Positions 1 to 5,220 of a stretch of DNA of 8,515 nt are shown here, one piece after another. Under the pieces are notes generated by a model, which did not search any database, was not told where the DNA came from, and saw only the letters and a list, made by a program, of their open reading frames with translations. Source of the DNA: Candidatus Njordarchaeota archaeon (GTDB lineage: Archaea; Thermoproteota; JANJXX01; Panguiarchaeales; Panguiarchaeaceae); contig JAGSHR010000099.1 of assembly GCA_029855985.1 (NCBI GenBank), positions 1 through 8,515 of the forward strand. The letters run 5' to 3'. Position numbers and translations under genes: made by a program. Numbering within the stretch: position 1 is the first letter of the stretch; each line of letters begins with the position of its first letter.

Positions 1-46
1 GTATTTTTGTTAAAAAATTAATAAAAATCATGAGGTTTTTCTATGT
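1..46 (-). terminator. T-rich tract downstream of S2
   Basis: Read on the minus strand after the S2 stop, the sequence includes GATTTTTATTAATTTTTTAAC, a T-rich tract of the kind that ends transcription in archaea. No open frame is supported in these 46 bases, though the window edge cuts the spacer. Confidence 0.4.
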
Positions 47-709
47 CTATGATAACATGACCATGAAATCTTCTGGGGTCTCCTTTATTGTTTGGTCTTC
101 TTCTAGTTCGCCTCTTTCTCTTAGGATTTGATTTGCAATCAGCCAATAGGCGAGTGCTAAGCTTTTTCTCCCTTTGTTGTTTATTGGTATGGCGAAGTCT
201 ATGTTGCTTAATACGTTGTTTGTGTCGCATAGAGCAACTACGGGGATGCCCATTAGGGTAGCTTCCTTGATTGCTTGTCTTTCCTTGATGGGGTCACTTA
301 TCACTATTATTTCTGGGTCGATATATGTAGGTAACTCTGGGTTGGTTAGAGTTCCTGGAATGAATCTTCCTGGGTATGGTTTGAAACCCGTCCATTTTGC
401 AGCATGTATTATCGGTTTTTGAGCGTAGAGTCTTAACCCAAACAAAGCTACTTCGTCTGGTTGGTAGTTAGCTAAAAGTTTTGCTACTAATTGTATTCTC
501 TCATCTGTTTTTAAAACGTTAATTAGGTATACTCCGCCTTTCCTCTTAAAGATAAATCTCTCCATGTCTTTTGTTTTCTTGTTTGTGCCAATGTGAGAAC
601 CATATCTAATGTATGTTTTAAGGGGGACAAGAACTTCCTTTTTCTTCATTTCTTCCATTTCTTCAAGGGTTGATTTTCCTTCCCTTTTATCCTCATTGCT
701 CCTTGGCAT
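47..709 (-). CDS. rps2: 30S ribosomal protein S2 (uS2), archaeal type
   Basis: Structural protein of the small ribosomal subunit, expected on the back of the head/body junction. The 220-residue product shows the archaeal/eukaryotic S2 pattern: a YGSHIGT block near residues 36-42, GRFIPGTLTNP at 114-124 (the counterpart of the bacterial GGMLTN region), CDTNN at 161-165 and NNKGRKSLAL at 177-186. The ATG at 709 has a clean ribosome binding site: GGTG lies seven bases upstream, in the 13-base gap after the L10e stop, so S2 is translated from the L10e transcript. The first ~24 residues are charged and probably disordered, and precede the conserved core. In many archaea S2 sits in the L13-S9-RpoN-RpoK-enolase cluster; here it follows L10e instead. 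Identity is very secure. Confidence 0.96.
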   Translation of the reverse strand: MPRSNEDKREGKSTLEEMEEMKKKEVLVPLKTYIRYGSHIGTNKKTKDMERFIFKRKGGVYLINVLKTDERIQLVAKLLANYQPDEVALFGLRLYAQKPIIHAAKWTGFKPYPGRFIPGTLTNPELPTYIDPEIIVISDPIKERQAIKEATLMGIPVVALCDTNNVLSNIDFAIPINNKGRKSLALAYWLIANQILRERGELEEDQTIKETPEDFMVMLS

Positions 710-722
710 ATTAGGTCACCGT

Positions 723-1256
723 TTACTTGAAGAGTTTTGGATACATTTCCTTTAAGGGCTTGATTTCCACTCTAGTTTTCACGGGGAGTTTGGGTAAAAT
801 TAATTTGTATGCTTCTTTTGCAATTGGAATGTGCTTTTCTTTAACCCAGATTTCCATGAGTATTTGGTTTTGTCTAACAATTGCCCCTCTGTCAACCGGT
901 TTACCAAAAGCTCTTCTCATTCCTTGTTGAATACGGTCAGCGCCGGCGAAACCAAGGAACTTTGTTTCCCTGATTATGTTGTGGGGGTAAGGTCTGATTC
1001 TGAAGAAGAATCCTCCTCTGCCTAGTTTCTTAGTTAATCTTCTGTTTACTGCTATTCTGCTTGATTCTAATGCTCTATCTAATATTTGCCCTCTTTCGTT
1101 TGATATGAGTAATACGACGTACTCGAATTCGGGGGATGGTTTTCCTATCTCTAAGATTCTTAATCTTGGCTGTGGTTTACTTTTAATGTACTCAACTCTA
1201 GTGTATGGTTTTTTGGGAGCAACCCTGTAACATCTTGCAGGTCTTTTTGTTGGCAT
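723..1256 (-). CDS. rpl10e: 50S ribosomal protein L10e (uL16)
   Basis: Large-subunit protein of the L10e/L16 family, which sits near the peptidyl transferase centre and the central protuberance. The 177-residue product begins with the family signature RPARCYR at residues 5-11. It also has RPYPHNIIRE at 88-97 and the diagnostic GADRIQQGMRRAFGKP block at 105-120. The longest open frame begins at a TTG at 1268, but the ATG at 1256 is the better start: GGTG lies six bases upstream, and the protein then begins as archaeal L10e proteins do. The S2 start follows the L10e stop after 13 bases, so the two form an operon. A TATA-like box at 1302-1311 on the same strand would give a short leader. Length and motifs are normal for the family. 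Confidence 0.96.
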   Translation of the reverse strand: MPTKRPARCYRVAPKKPYTRVEYIKSKPQPRLRILEIGKPSPEFEYVVLLISNERGQILDRALESSRIAVNRRLTKKLGRGGFFFRIRPYPHNIIRETKFLGFAGADRIQQGMRRAFGKPVDRGAIVRQNQILMEIWVKEKHIPIAKEAYKLILPKLPVKTRVEIKPLKEMYPKLFK

Positions 1257-1301
1257 ATCAAACACCAATCACATTAATTATTTTCAATCAACTTACTACT
1301 T

Positions 1302-1311
1302 TATATTTAAA
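1302..1311 (-). promoter_or_regulatory. TATA box for the L10e-S2 operon
   Basis: The minus strand reads TTTAAATATA, close to the archaeal TATA consensus, inside the 82-base spacer between L15 and L10e. It is preceded by an A-rich stretch that could serve as the TFB recognition element. Transcription would start about 25 bases downstream, near 1280, leaving a leader of about 20-25 bases before the ATG at 1256. Assignment is by eye. Confidence 0.5.
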
Positions 1312-1338
1312 TTTATTTTCGTTTTGCTCTGAAAAACT

Positions 1339-1797
1339 TTATTCACTTGGCGGAAGTATTATTTCGCCGCCTGCTTCCTCGATTTTCTCCTTAGCTTTAG
1401 CTGATACGAAACCAGTCTTCGTGAAGACAAGCTTTAGAGGGATATCCACGCGTCCTCTGCCAAGTATCTTATTGTAACCGAGTTCAGTTACATTAACAAC
1501 ATATTTGTCCCCTTCTTTCTCAAATTTTATCTTCTCGGCTTTTACCATTTCAACTAGGTCCCCGATGTTAATTGGCATAATGTTAAGTTTTGGTCCCTTG
1601 TGAGTGAAGCCTCTTGATCCGAAAATGTGCCCCTCCTTTAGTAACTTTATTTTCAAATGGTCTTTTCCGCCAGCTTTACCTTTACCTCCCTTTTGGCCGC
1701 TTCCCTTGTGCTCCCCTACTTGACCGTAACCATGGTAGCGTGAACCGTAAAGTTTCCTTGATTTTTTCCTTTTTCTTCGAACTCTAATTCTCGCCAT
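1339..1797 (-). CDS. rpl15: 50S ribosomal protein L15 (uL15)
   Basis: Early-assembling large-subunit protein. The N-terminus is very basic (ARIRVRRKRKKSRK) and is followed by the Gly/Lys/His-rich stretch at about residues 21-43 (HGYGQVGEHKGSGQKGGKG) that binds 23S rRNA, then the compact C-terminal domain. The C-terminal GRGRVDIPLKL and the final AGGEIILPP match the end of archaeal L15. An in-frame ATG two codons upstream (1803) is also possible, but the GGTAG site at 1808-1804 is only two bases before 1803 and six bases before 1797. The second spacing matches the other genes here, giving 152 residues. In most archaea L15 lies between L30 and SecY at the end of the spc cluster; here it has its own spacer on both sides and no such partners in view. 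Confidence 0.95.
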   Translation of the reverse strand: MARIRVRRKRKKSRKLYGSRYHGYGQVGEHKGSGQKGGKGKAGGKDHLKIKLLKEGHIFGSRGFTHKGPKLNIMPINIGDLVEMVKAEKIKFEKEGDKYVVNVTELGYNKILGRGRVDIPLKLVFTKTGFVSAKAKEKIEEAGGEIILPPSE

Positions 1798-1863
1798 TGC
1801 CATCTACCACATGAACCAATTTTAATCAACATAGACTGTTAGGATACTAAAATATTTTACTAC

Positions 1864-1873
1864 ATATATAATA
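1864..1873 (-). promoter_or_regulatory. Possible TATA box for L15
   Basis: The minus strand reads TATTATATAT here, about 70 bases before the L15 start. A second AT-only candidate lies closer, the perfect 12-base palindrome TAAAATATTTTA at 1848-1859, which reads as a TATA box on either strand. Either would give a 5' leader of roughly 30-45 bases; I cannot choose between them. The divergent spacer (1798-1964) contains this promoter and that of the Nudix gene, and I see nothing else in it. Confidence 0.35.
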
Positions 1874-1906
1874 CACTAAAACAATAAACTACCTTATCAA
1901 CACTTA

Positions 1907-1914
1907 TTTATAAA
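1907..1914 (+). promoter_or_regulatory. TATA box for the Nudix gene
   Basis: The octamer TTTATAAA is a very good archaeal TATA box. The same octamer stands before psmA. A start of transcription is expected near 1936, about 20-30 bases before the GTG start codon, with the GGTG ribosome binding site (1955-1958) in the leader. Confidence 0.6.
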
Positions 1915-1964
1915 TCTTTATTCGATAGACACGGTATAACAAGCCACTGTTAACGGTGTCAAAT

Positions 1965-2396
1965 GTGCCAAACAAAAAACAAAGAAAGCAACCAAGTCTA
2001 ACCGTCGATGCCATCGTTATACACAATGATAAAATACTCTTAATCAAAAGGGGAAATCCTCCCTTCAAAGATCACTATGCGCTTCCAGGAGGTTTTGTGG
2101 AATATGGTGAGACAACCGAGAACGCATGTCTGAGGGAACTAATGGAAGAAACTGGTATAAAGGGAGAGATAATAAGTCTCGTGGGGGTATACTCAGATCC
2201 AAACAGGGATCCTAGGGGGCACGTTGTTTCAATTGCGTACCTCTGTAAACCTTTATCAACAAGTATTAAGGCTGGAAGCGATGCGAAACAAGCGCAATGG
2301 GTACCGCTAAGTGAACTTGATAACATAAAGTTAGCATTTGACCATGAAAAAATTGTGGCGGATGCACTAAAGAAATACCGCGAATTAAAGCAGTGA
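1965..2396 (+). CDS. Nudix hydrolase, ADP-ribose pyrophosphatase type
   Basis: Predicted to hydrolyse a nucleoside diphosphate linked to another moiety, most likely ADP-ribose to AMP and ribose 5-phosphate, in the cytoplasm with divalent metal. The Nudix box is complete at residues 43-65: G43, E49, R57-E58, E61-E62 and G64 fit the GX5EX7REUXEEXGU pattern. A proline (P79) about 15 residues after the box, within GVYSDPNRDPRGH, is the usual mark of ADP-ribose pyrophosphatases. The substrate is inferred from resemblance to archaeal enzymes of that class and is not certain. The open frame extends to a GTG at 1956, but GGTG at 1955-1958 lies six bases before a second GTG at 1965, making 1965 the likely start (143 residues). 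The gene is monocistronic, divergent from L15, with its own TATA box. Confidence 0.88.
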   Translation: MPNKKQRKQPSLTVDAIVIHNDKILLIKRGNPPFKDHYALPGGFVEYGETTENACLRELMEETGIKGEIISLVGVYSDPNRDPRGHVVSIAYLCKPLSTSIKAGSDAKQAQWVPLSELDNIKLAFDHEKIVADALKKYRELKQ

Positions 2397-2445
2397 ATTT
2401 AACATCTAATCTGTGTTCCAAGGAACTGTAAACTACCCTCTATGA

Positions 2446-2453
2446 TTTATAAA
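2446..2453 (+). promoter_or_regulatory. TATA box for psmA-psmB
   Basis: The octamer TTTATAAA lies 63 bases before the psmA ATG in the spacer at 2397-2515. Transcription should begin near 2476, giving a leader of about 40 bases with a weak AAGGGAT ribosome binding site at 2503-2509. I see no further feature in this 119-base spacer and no clear terminator for the preceding Nudix gene. Confidence 0.6.
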
Positions 2454-2515
2454 CGTATTAAAGCTAATAAACAATAAGGAATTTTTGATATTGATTTCTA
2501 ACAAGGGATAATAAA

Positions 2516-3280
2516 ATGTACAAATTAGACCAACTGGCAGGATATGACCGTTCAACAATACTATTCTCACCAGACGGAAGAATAATACAGGTCGAATACG
2601 CGAGAAAAGCAATGAACAGAGGGTCTCCATCAATAGGATTAAAGAACAAAGAATCAGTAGTCCTCGTAGGAAGAAGAAAAAGAGACGTCCTCGTACTTCC
2701 CAACAGAAAAGTTTTTGCGATAGATGACCACATAGGCGCAATCTTCTCAGGTTACTCTGCCGACGGCAGATCCCTAGTAAACTACGCCAGAGAAAGAGCA
2801 CAGGTATACAGATTCATCTACGACGAAAAAATGGACGTACTACTACTAGCACAAGAAGTAGCAACACTGATGCACACATACACACAATTCGGAGGAGCAA
2901 GACCATTCGGATGCGGAGTAATCTTCGGAGGTATTGACAACACAGGACCACAACTAGTCTACATTGACCCCGGCGGAGCAATGATGGAGTGGATAGCCGG
3001 CGTAATCGGGGTAAACAAGGAAAAAGCAGAAGAATACCTAAAGGAAGTCTACAAGGAAAAAGGATTAGACATGACAAAAGACGAACTCATAGTAACTGGG
3101 CTCACCGCGTTATTTATAGCATCAGAAGAGAAAGTAGACCCAGTGGAAGTTGAAATAGGAATATCAAACGACGACGGAAAATTCATAATAAAAACTGGAG
3201 AAGATGAAGAAATCGAAAAATACATAGAAGAAGCAGGCAAAAAATTTGACGAATGGGTCAACAGGGAGAGCGAAGAATAA
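2516..3280 (+). CDS. psmA: 20S proteasome alpha subunit
   Basis: Forms the outer seven-membered rings of the archaeal 20S proteasome. The N-terminal tails gate the pore and the ring surface docks ATPases such as PAN or Cdc48. The 254-residue product has the gating motif GYDR at residues 9-12 and the alpha-type signature FSPDGRIIQVEYA at 17-29, both characteristic of alpha rather than beta subunits. The central fold is intact (TYTQFGGARPFGCG region, then PGGAMMEW). The C-terminus is acidic and lysine-rich, as usual. The psmB gene follows after 30 bases, so both subunits are probably made from one transcript. The coding strand is markedly A-rich, with many codons ending in A, quite unlike orc1/cdc6 further on. 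Length is normal; no odd residues were noted. Confidence 0.97.
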   Translation: MYKLDQLAGYDRSTILFSPDGRIIQVEYARKAMNRGSPSIGLKNKESVVLVGRRKRDVLVLPNRKVFAIDDHIGAIFSGYSADGRSLVNYARERAQVYRFIYDEKMDVLLLAQEVATLMHTYTQFGGARPFGCGVIFGGIDNTGPQLVYIDPGGAMMEWIAGVIGVNKEKAEEYLKEVYKEKGLDMTKDELIVTGLTALFIASEEKVDPVEVEIGISNDDGKFIIKTGEDEEIEKYIEEAGKKFDEWVNRESEE

Positions 3281-3310
3281 ACCCAAAAACCAACTAAGAG
3301 GTGATTAAAA

Positions 3311-3961
3311 ATGGAGACAAAAATTCTAAAAGGAACAACAACAGTGGGAGTAACCTTCAAGGGCGGCGTGGTAATCGCAGCTGACAAAAGAGCAAGCGCA
3401 GGAACATTCATAGCATCCAAAAGAGCCAAAAAAGTCCACAACATAACAGACAAAATAGTATTCACAATATCCGGATTAGTAGCAGACGCCCAAGTCCTTG
3501 TAAAATGGATAAGAACACAACTAAAACTCCAAACATTAAGCACAGGCAGAGAACCCCTAGTATCTGAGGTAGCAAACCTAACTGCGACAGTACTACACAG
3601 CAACTTCAGAACACTGCTACCATTCATGGTGCACTTCATAATCGGGGGAATAGATATAAGAGGACCCCACATATACTTCCTAGACCACGCGGGAGGAAGA
3701 AACGAAGAAAAATACATAGCAACAGGAAGCGGATCACCAATAGCACTAGGAATCCTAGAGGACGGATACAGAGAAGACTTAACAGAAGAAGAAGCAATAT
3801 TATTAGCATTACGGGCACTGAGAGGAGCAATAAGCAGAGACGCAGCAACAGGAGATGGAATAGATCTAGCGATAGTAACAGACAAAGGAACAAAATACCT
3901 AACACCCAAAGAAATAGAAGAAAAACTAAAAGGAATACAAAAAGTCTTCCTAGAAGGATAA
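3311..3961 (+). CDS. psmB: 20S proteasome beta subunit (proteolytic), threonine protease
   Basis: Catalytic subunit of the inner proteasome rings. It is made with an eight-residue propeptide (METKILKG) removed autocatalytically between Gly8 and Thr9, exposing the N-terminal threonine nucleophile. In mature numbering the catalytic set is in place: Thr1 (T9), Asp17 (D25 in AADKRAS) and Lys33 (K41). The GSGSP loop near residues 139-143 corresponds to the Ser129 region. The Asp166 equivalent is D177, but the DxxSG motif reads DAATG, with Thr180 where the consensus has Ser169; this conservative change should keep the hydroxyl. Translation uses a strong GAGGTGAT site at 3298-3305, five bases before the ATG. 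This is the only beta gene in view; archaea often have one or two. Confidence 0.97.
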   Translation: METKILKGTTTVGVTFKGGVVIAADKRASAGTFIASKRAKKVHNITDKIVFTISGLVADAQVLVKWIRTQLKLQTLSTGREPLVSEVANLTATVLHSNFRTLLPFMVHFIIGGIDIRGPHIYFLDHAGGRNEEKYIATGSGSPIALGILEDGYREDLTEEEAILLALRALRGAISRDAATGDGIDLAIVTDKGTKYLTPKEIEEKLKGIQKVFLEG

Positions 3962-3983
3962 ACAAAAAATCTCCCAAACAAAT

Positions 3984-4021
3984 CAAAAATTTCTTCGAAC
4001 CCAAATTTTTGTCTTTTTCTT
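3984..4021 (+). terminator. Hairpin plus T-run terminator after psmB
   Basis: A perfect nine-base inverted repeat (CAAAAATTT at 3984-3992, AAATTTTTG at 4003-4011) surrounds a 10-base loop and is followed by TCTTTTTCTTT. The stem is AT-only apart from the closing pair, so the T-rich tract probably matters more than the hairpin, as is usual in archaea. It begins 22 bases after the psmB stop codon. Confidence 0.55.
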
Positions 4022-4188
4022 TGCTTATATACAAGAACCAAACAAAAACATAAACCATGTATCCTCAAGATGCATCTACCTAACAACAAAAAGAGAAATA
4101 AAATAGAGAACACATGATTCAATGAACATAAAAGTACAACAAGACAGAAAACCCATGCACATCAGAAATAAAGTGAAAAACACCAAAA

Positions 4189-4205
4189 AATTCAAAAACA
4201 ACACA
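4189..4205 (+). promoter_or_regulatory. tRNA promoter element (Ser-Val unit)
   Basis: The 17-base block AATTCAAAAACAACACA recurs with one difference before tRNA-Gly (4439-4455). The TATA-like core TTCAAAAA starts 39 bases before the tRNA-Ser 5' end, against 38 bases for TTTAAAAA before tRNA-Gly. AAGTGAAA also precedes both, at 4171 and 4421. The spacing puts transcription start a few bases before the mature tRNA, as expected for archaeal tRNA genes. Confidence 0.55.
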
Positions 4206-4229
4206 AGTAAACAAAAATATAAATAAAAA

Positions 4230-4316
4230 GCCGGGGTTGCCGAGCCAGGTAAGGCGACGGATTGCTAATCCGTTGGCGTTATCGCCGCGCGGGTTCAAAT
4301 CCCGCCCCCGGCGCCA
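4230..4316 (+). tRNA. tRNA-Ser (anticodon GCT)
   Basis: A full class II cloverleaf can be drawn. The acceptor stem is GCCGGGG (4230-4236) with CCCCGGC (4306-4312). The D-arm uses GCC/GGC (4239-4241, 4253-4255). The anticodon stem-loop is ACGGA-TTGCTAA-TCCGT, with anticodon GCT at 4264-4266 reading AGC/AGT. A long variable arm (GGCG-TTAT-CGCC) and the G discriminator at 4313 are both serine features. The T-arm is GCGGG-TTCAAAT-CCCGC. CCA is encoded at 4314-4316. No intron is present. It is probably co-transcribed with tRNA-Val, which starts 16 bases later. Confidence 0.96.
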
Positions 4317-4332
4317 AAAAATTCTAAAACTA

Positions 4333-4410
4333 GGGCGGGTAGTCTAGCCCGGCTATGACGCCGCGCTCACAACGCGGAGGTCCCCGGTTCAAATCCGGGC
4401 CCGCCCACCA
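4333..4410 (+). tRNA. tRNA-Val (anticodon CAC)
   Basis: The acceptor stem GGGCGGG (4333-4339) pairs with CCCGCCC (4400-4406). The anticodon arm is CCGCG-CTCACAA-CGCGG, with CAC at 4368-4370 reading GTG codons. The T-arm is CCCGG-TTCAAAT-CCGGG. The discriminator is A (4407), followed by encoded CCA (4408-4410). The gap to the preceding tRNA-Ser is too short for a separate promoter, so the two probably form one precursor. No intron is seen. Confidence 0.96.
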
Positions 4411-4438
4411 CAAAAAACCTAAGTGAAATAAGAAAAAA

Positions 4439-4455
4439 ATTTAAAAACAACACAC
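4439..4455 (+). promoter_or_regulatory. tRNA promoter element (Gly unit)
   Basis: AATTTAAAAACAACACA matches the element before tRNA-Ser in 16 of 17 positions and contains the good TATA core TTTAAAAA (4440-4447), 38 bases before the tRNA-Gly 5' end. This indicates that tRNA-Gly is transcribed separately although it lies only 67 bases after tRNA-Val. Confidence 0.6.
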
Positions 4456-4477
4456 ATAGAAACAAATAAATGGAAAT

Positions 4478-4552
4478 GCGCGGGTAGTCTAGCTGGTAGG
4501 ACGCCAGCCTGCCAAGCTGGTGACCCGGGTTCGAATCCCGGCCCGCGCACCA
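4478..4552 (+). tRNA. tRNA-Gly (anticodon GCC)
   Basis: The acceptor stem GCGCGGG (4478-4484) pairs with CCCGCGC (4542-4548). The anticodon arm is CCAGC-CTGCCAA-GCTGG, with GCC at 4511-4513 reading GGC/GGT. The T-loop is TTCGAAT, flanked by CCGG pairs. The discriminator is A (4549) and CCA is encoded at 4550-4552. A T-rich tract (AAATTTTTCTTGTTTT, from 4553) follows immediately and probably ends transcription. Antisense translation across this gene and tRNA-Val gives a false protein. Confidence 0.96.
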
Positions 4553-4568
4553 AATTTTTCTTGTTTTG
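4553..4568 (+). terminator. T-rich terminator after tRNA-Gly
   Basis: The bases directly after the encoded CCA read AAATTTTTCTTGTTTT. T-runs without a hairpin are the usual end signal for archaeal RNA polymerase, so this probably terminates the tRNA-Gly transcript. Confidence 0.5.
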
Positions 4569-4694
4569 ATAATATCATTTTTCTGTTTTCTTTGTCTTCT
4601 TATGTTTTTCTGAGTCGGTTTTTGGTTCTTGTAGAGTTTATTTCCACCAAAATAACCTATTTTCTCCAATATAGACTAATTGCCTCTCTCGTGG

Positions 4695-4862
4695 TCAACT
4701 TGACTTTTCTGTTTTTAGGGATAGCCACGGTTTTTTAGAGTAGTTTTCTTCCATCCATTTTTTGCCTTTGGTGAGAAGGTGCCAAATGATAGCTAACGGC
4801 TTTTTAGCTATGCCCATTACAACTACTTTAATGTGTTTTCCTATCGCAGGTAGCTGAGTGAA
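4695..4862 (-). pseudogene. C-terminal relic of an IS110-type transposase
   Basis: On the minus strand a 55-codon stretch, open from a TAG at 4865-4863 to a TGA at 4697-4695, contains IGKHIKVVVMGIAKK followed by PLAIIWHLLTKGKKW. By recall this resembles the conserved C-terminal end of IS110/IS116/IS902 transposases (transposase_20 domain), where a GK..KVALVA.MRKLL.II segment precedes a polar tail. No intact N-terminal RuvC-like DEDD domain exists. Upstream, the same frame carries KLSLAPN (compare the family's YLGLAP motif) but is broken by stops at 4899-4897 and 4865-4863, as expected of a decayed copy. IS110 elements lack long terminal inverted repeats, so I could not define ends. The fragment could have inserted behind the tRNA genes and been eroded. 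Confidence 0.5.
4789..4811. repeat. Perfect 8-base inverted repeat inside the relic
   Basis: ATAGCTAA (4789-4796) and TTAGCTAT (4804-4811) are exact reverse complements separated by seven bases (CGGCTTT). It lies within the transposase relic and may be chance in AT-rich DNA. A second small one, CGTTC-GAA-GAACG, is at 4947-4959. Confidence 0.4.
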
Positions 4863-5111
4863 CTATGTTTTCGCTGTGGGATTGGTGTGTTCAAGTCAAT
4901 TTGGGGCAAGTGATAGCTTTCCCTTGATTTGGATGTAATTTGTAAACGTTCGAAGAACGCGAACACTCATGGGTCTAAACGGCTCTCCCTAAAGAGGTGA
5001 TAGAAAACAGGAAGAATAAGCATGTGTGTACATGGTTGTGAAAGCGACAATTAAGATTTTGTTTGGTGTTTTTCTCTAGTTTGCGTTTTTCAAGAATTAT
5101 GTTTTTGATGC

Positions 5112-5119
5112 TTTTAAAT
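5112..5119 (+). promoter_or_regulatory. Possible TATA box for orc1/cdc6
   Basis: TTTTAAAT lies about 105 bases before the proposed start codon, giving a leader of roughly 80 bases. A nearer T-rich candidate (TTTTTTAT, starting near 5163) would give a leader of about 30 bases. Neither is decisive. Confidence 0.3.
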
Positions 5120-5220
5120 TTGTTTTAGTGTCTATCTGTGCTATTCTTTGGGTGTTATGTTCTTTTTTATTTGTTGTTGGACTTGAATTACTGGTTATTC
5201 GTTTGCATTGGTGGTTTGTG

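Larger units (their letters stand above)
3962..4229. other. A-rich spacer between psmB and the tRNA cluster
   Basis: This 268-base gap holds the psmB terminator at its left and the tRNA-Ser promoter element at its right. The middle (about 4025-4170) is strongly A-rich on the + strand. I see no open frame, C/D-box motif, repeat array or recognisable relic in it. Confidence 0.6.
4569..5220. other. Gene-free stretch before orc1/cdc6; possible replication origin
   Basis: This is the longest stretch without an intact gene. It contains the transposase relic (4695-4862), two small inverted repeats, an unattached ribosome-binding-like GAGGTGAT at 4994-5001 with no start codon at a useful distance, and the orc1/cdc6 promoter region. 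Archaeal replication origins commonly lie directly beside orc1/cdc6, so the position is suggestive. By eye I found no origin recognition box (the GGAAAC/GTTTCC-type dyad with a G-run) and no strong AT-only unwinding element. The origin role is inference only. Confidence 0.3.

Noticed and set aside
18..230. Basic 70-codon minus-strand open frame overlapping the S2 3' end
   Set aside because: It lies in another frame of the S2 coding strand. Its Lys/Arg richness comes from the A-rich coding sequence.
3049..4122. Long minus-strand open frame of 357 codons across psmA-psmB
   Set aside because: It is a shadow of psmA and psmB. The product is a leucine/serine-rich string from complementing A-rich codons, with no known motif.
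4367..4669. Minus-strand 100-codon open frame with a RDSNPGHQLGRLASYQLDYPR-like segment
   Set aside because: It is the antisense translation of tRNA-Gly and part of tRNA-Val. This peptide is a familiar annotation artefact of tRNA genes.
4520..4738. Plus-strand 72-codon open frame
   Set aside because: It begins inside tRNA-Gly, runs through a T-rich spacer, has no ribosome binding site and gives only a low-complexity hydrophobic product.
5128..5220. Hydrophobic N-terminal segment on Orc1/Cdc6, as if a membrane anchor
   Set aside because: The segment has no ribosome binding site and is T-rich non-coding DNA read in frame. GGTG at 5210-5213 serves a start at 5221 or 5218, and Orc1/Cdc6 proteins are soluble.
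4569..5220. Origin recognition boxes in front of orc1/cdc6
   Set aside because: I looked for GGAAAC/GTTTCC dyads with a G-run on both strands. TTTCCACC at 4641-4648 is the only partial likeness, and it is single, so no box is called.
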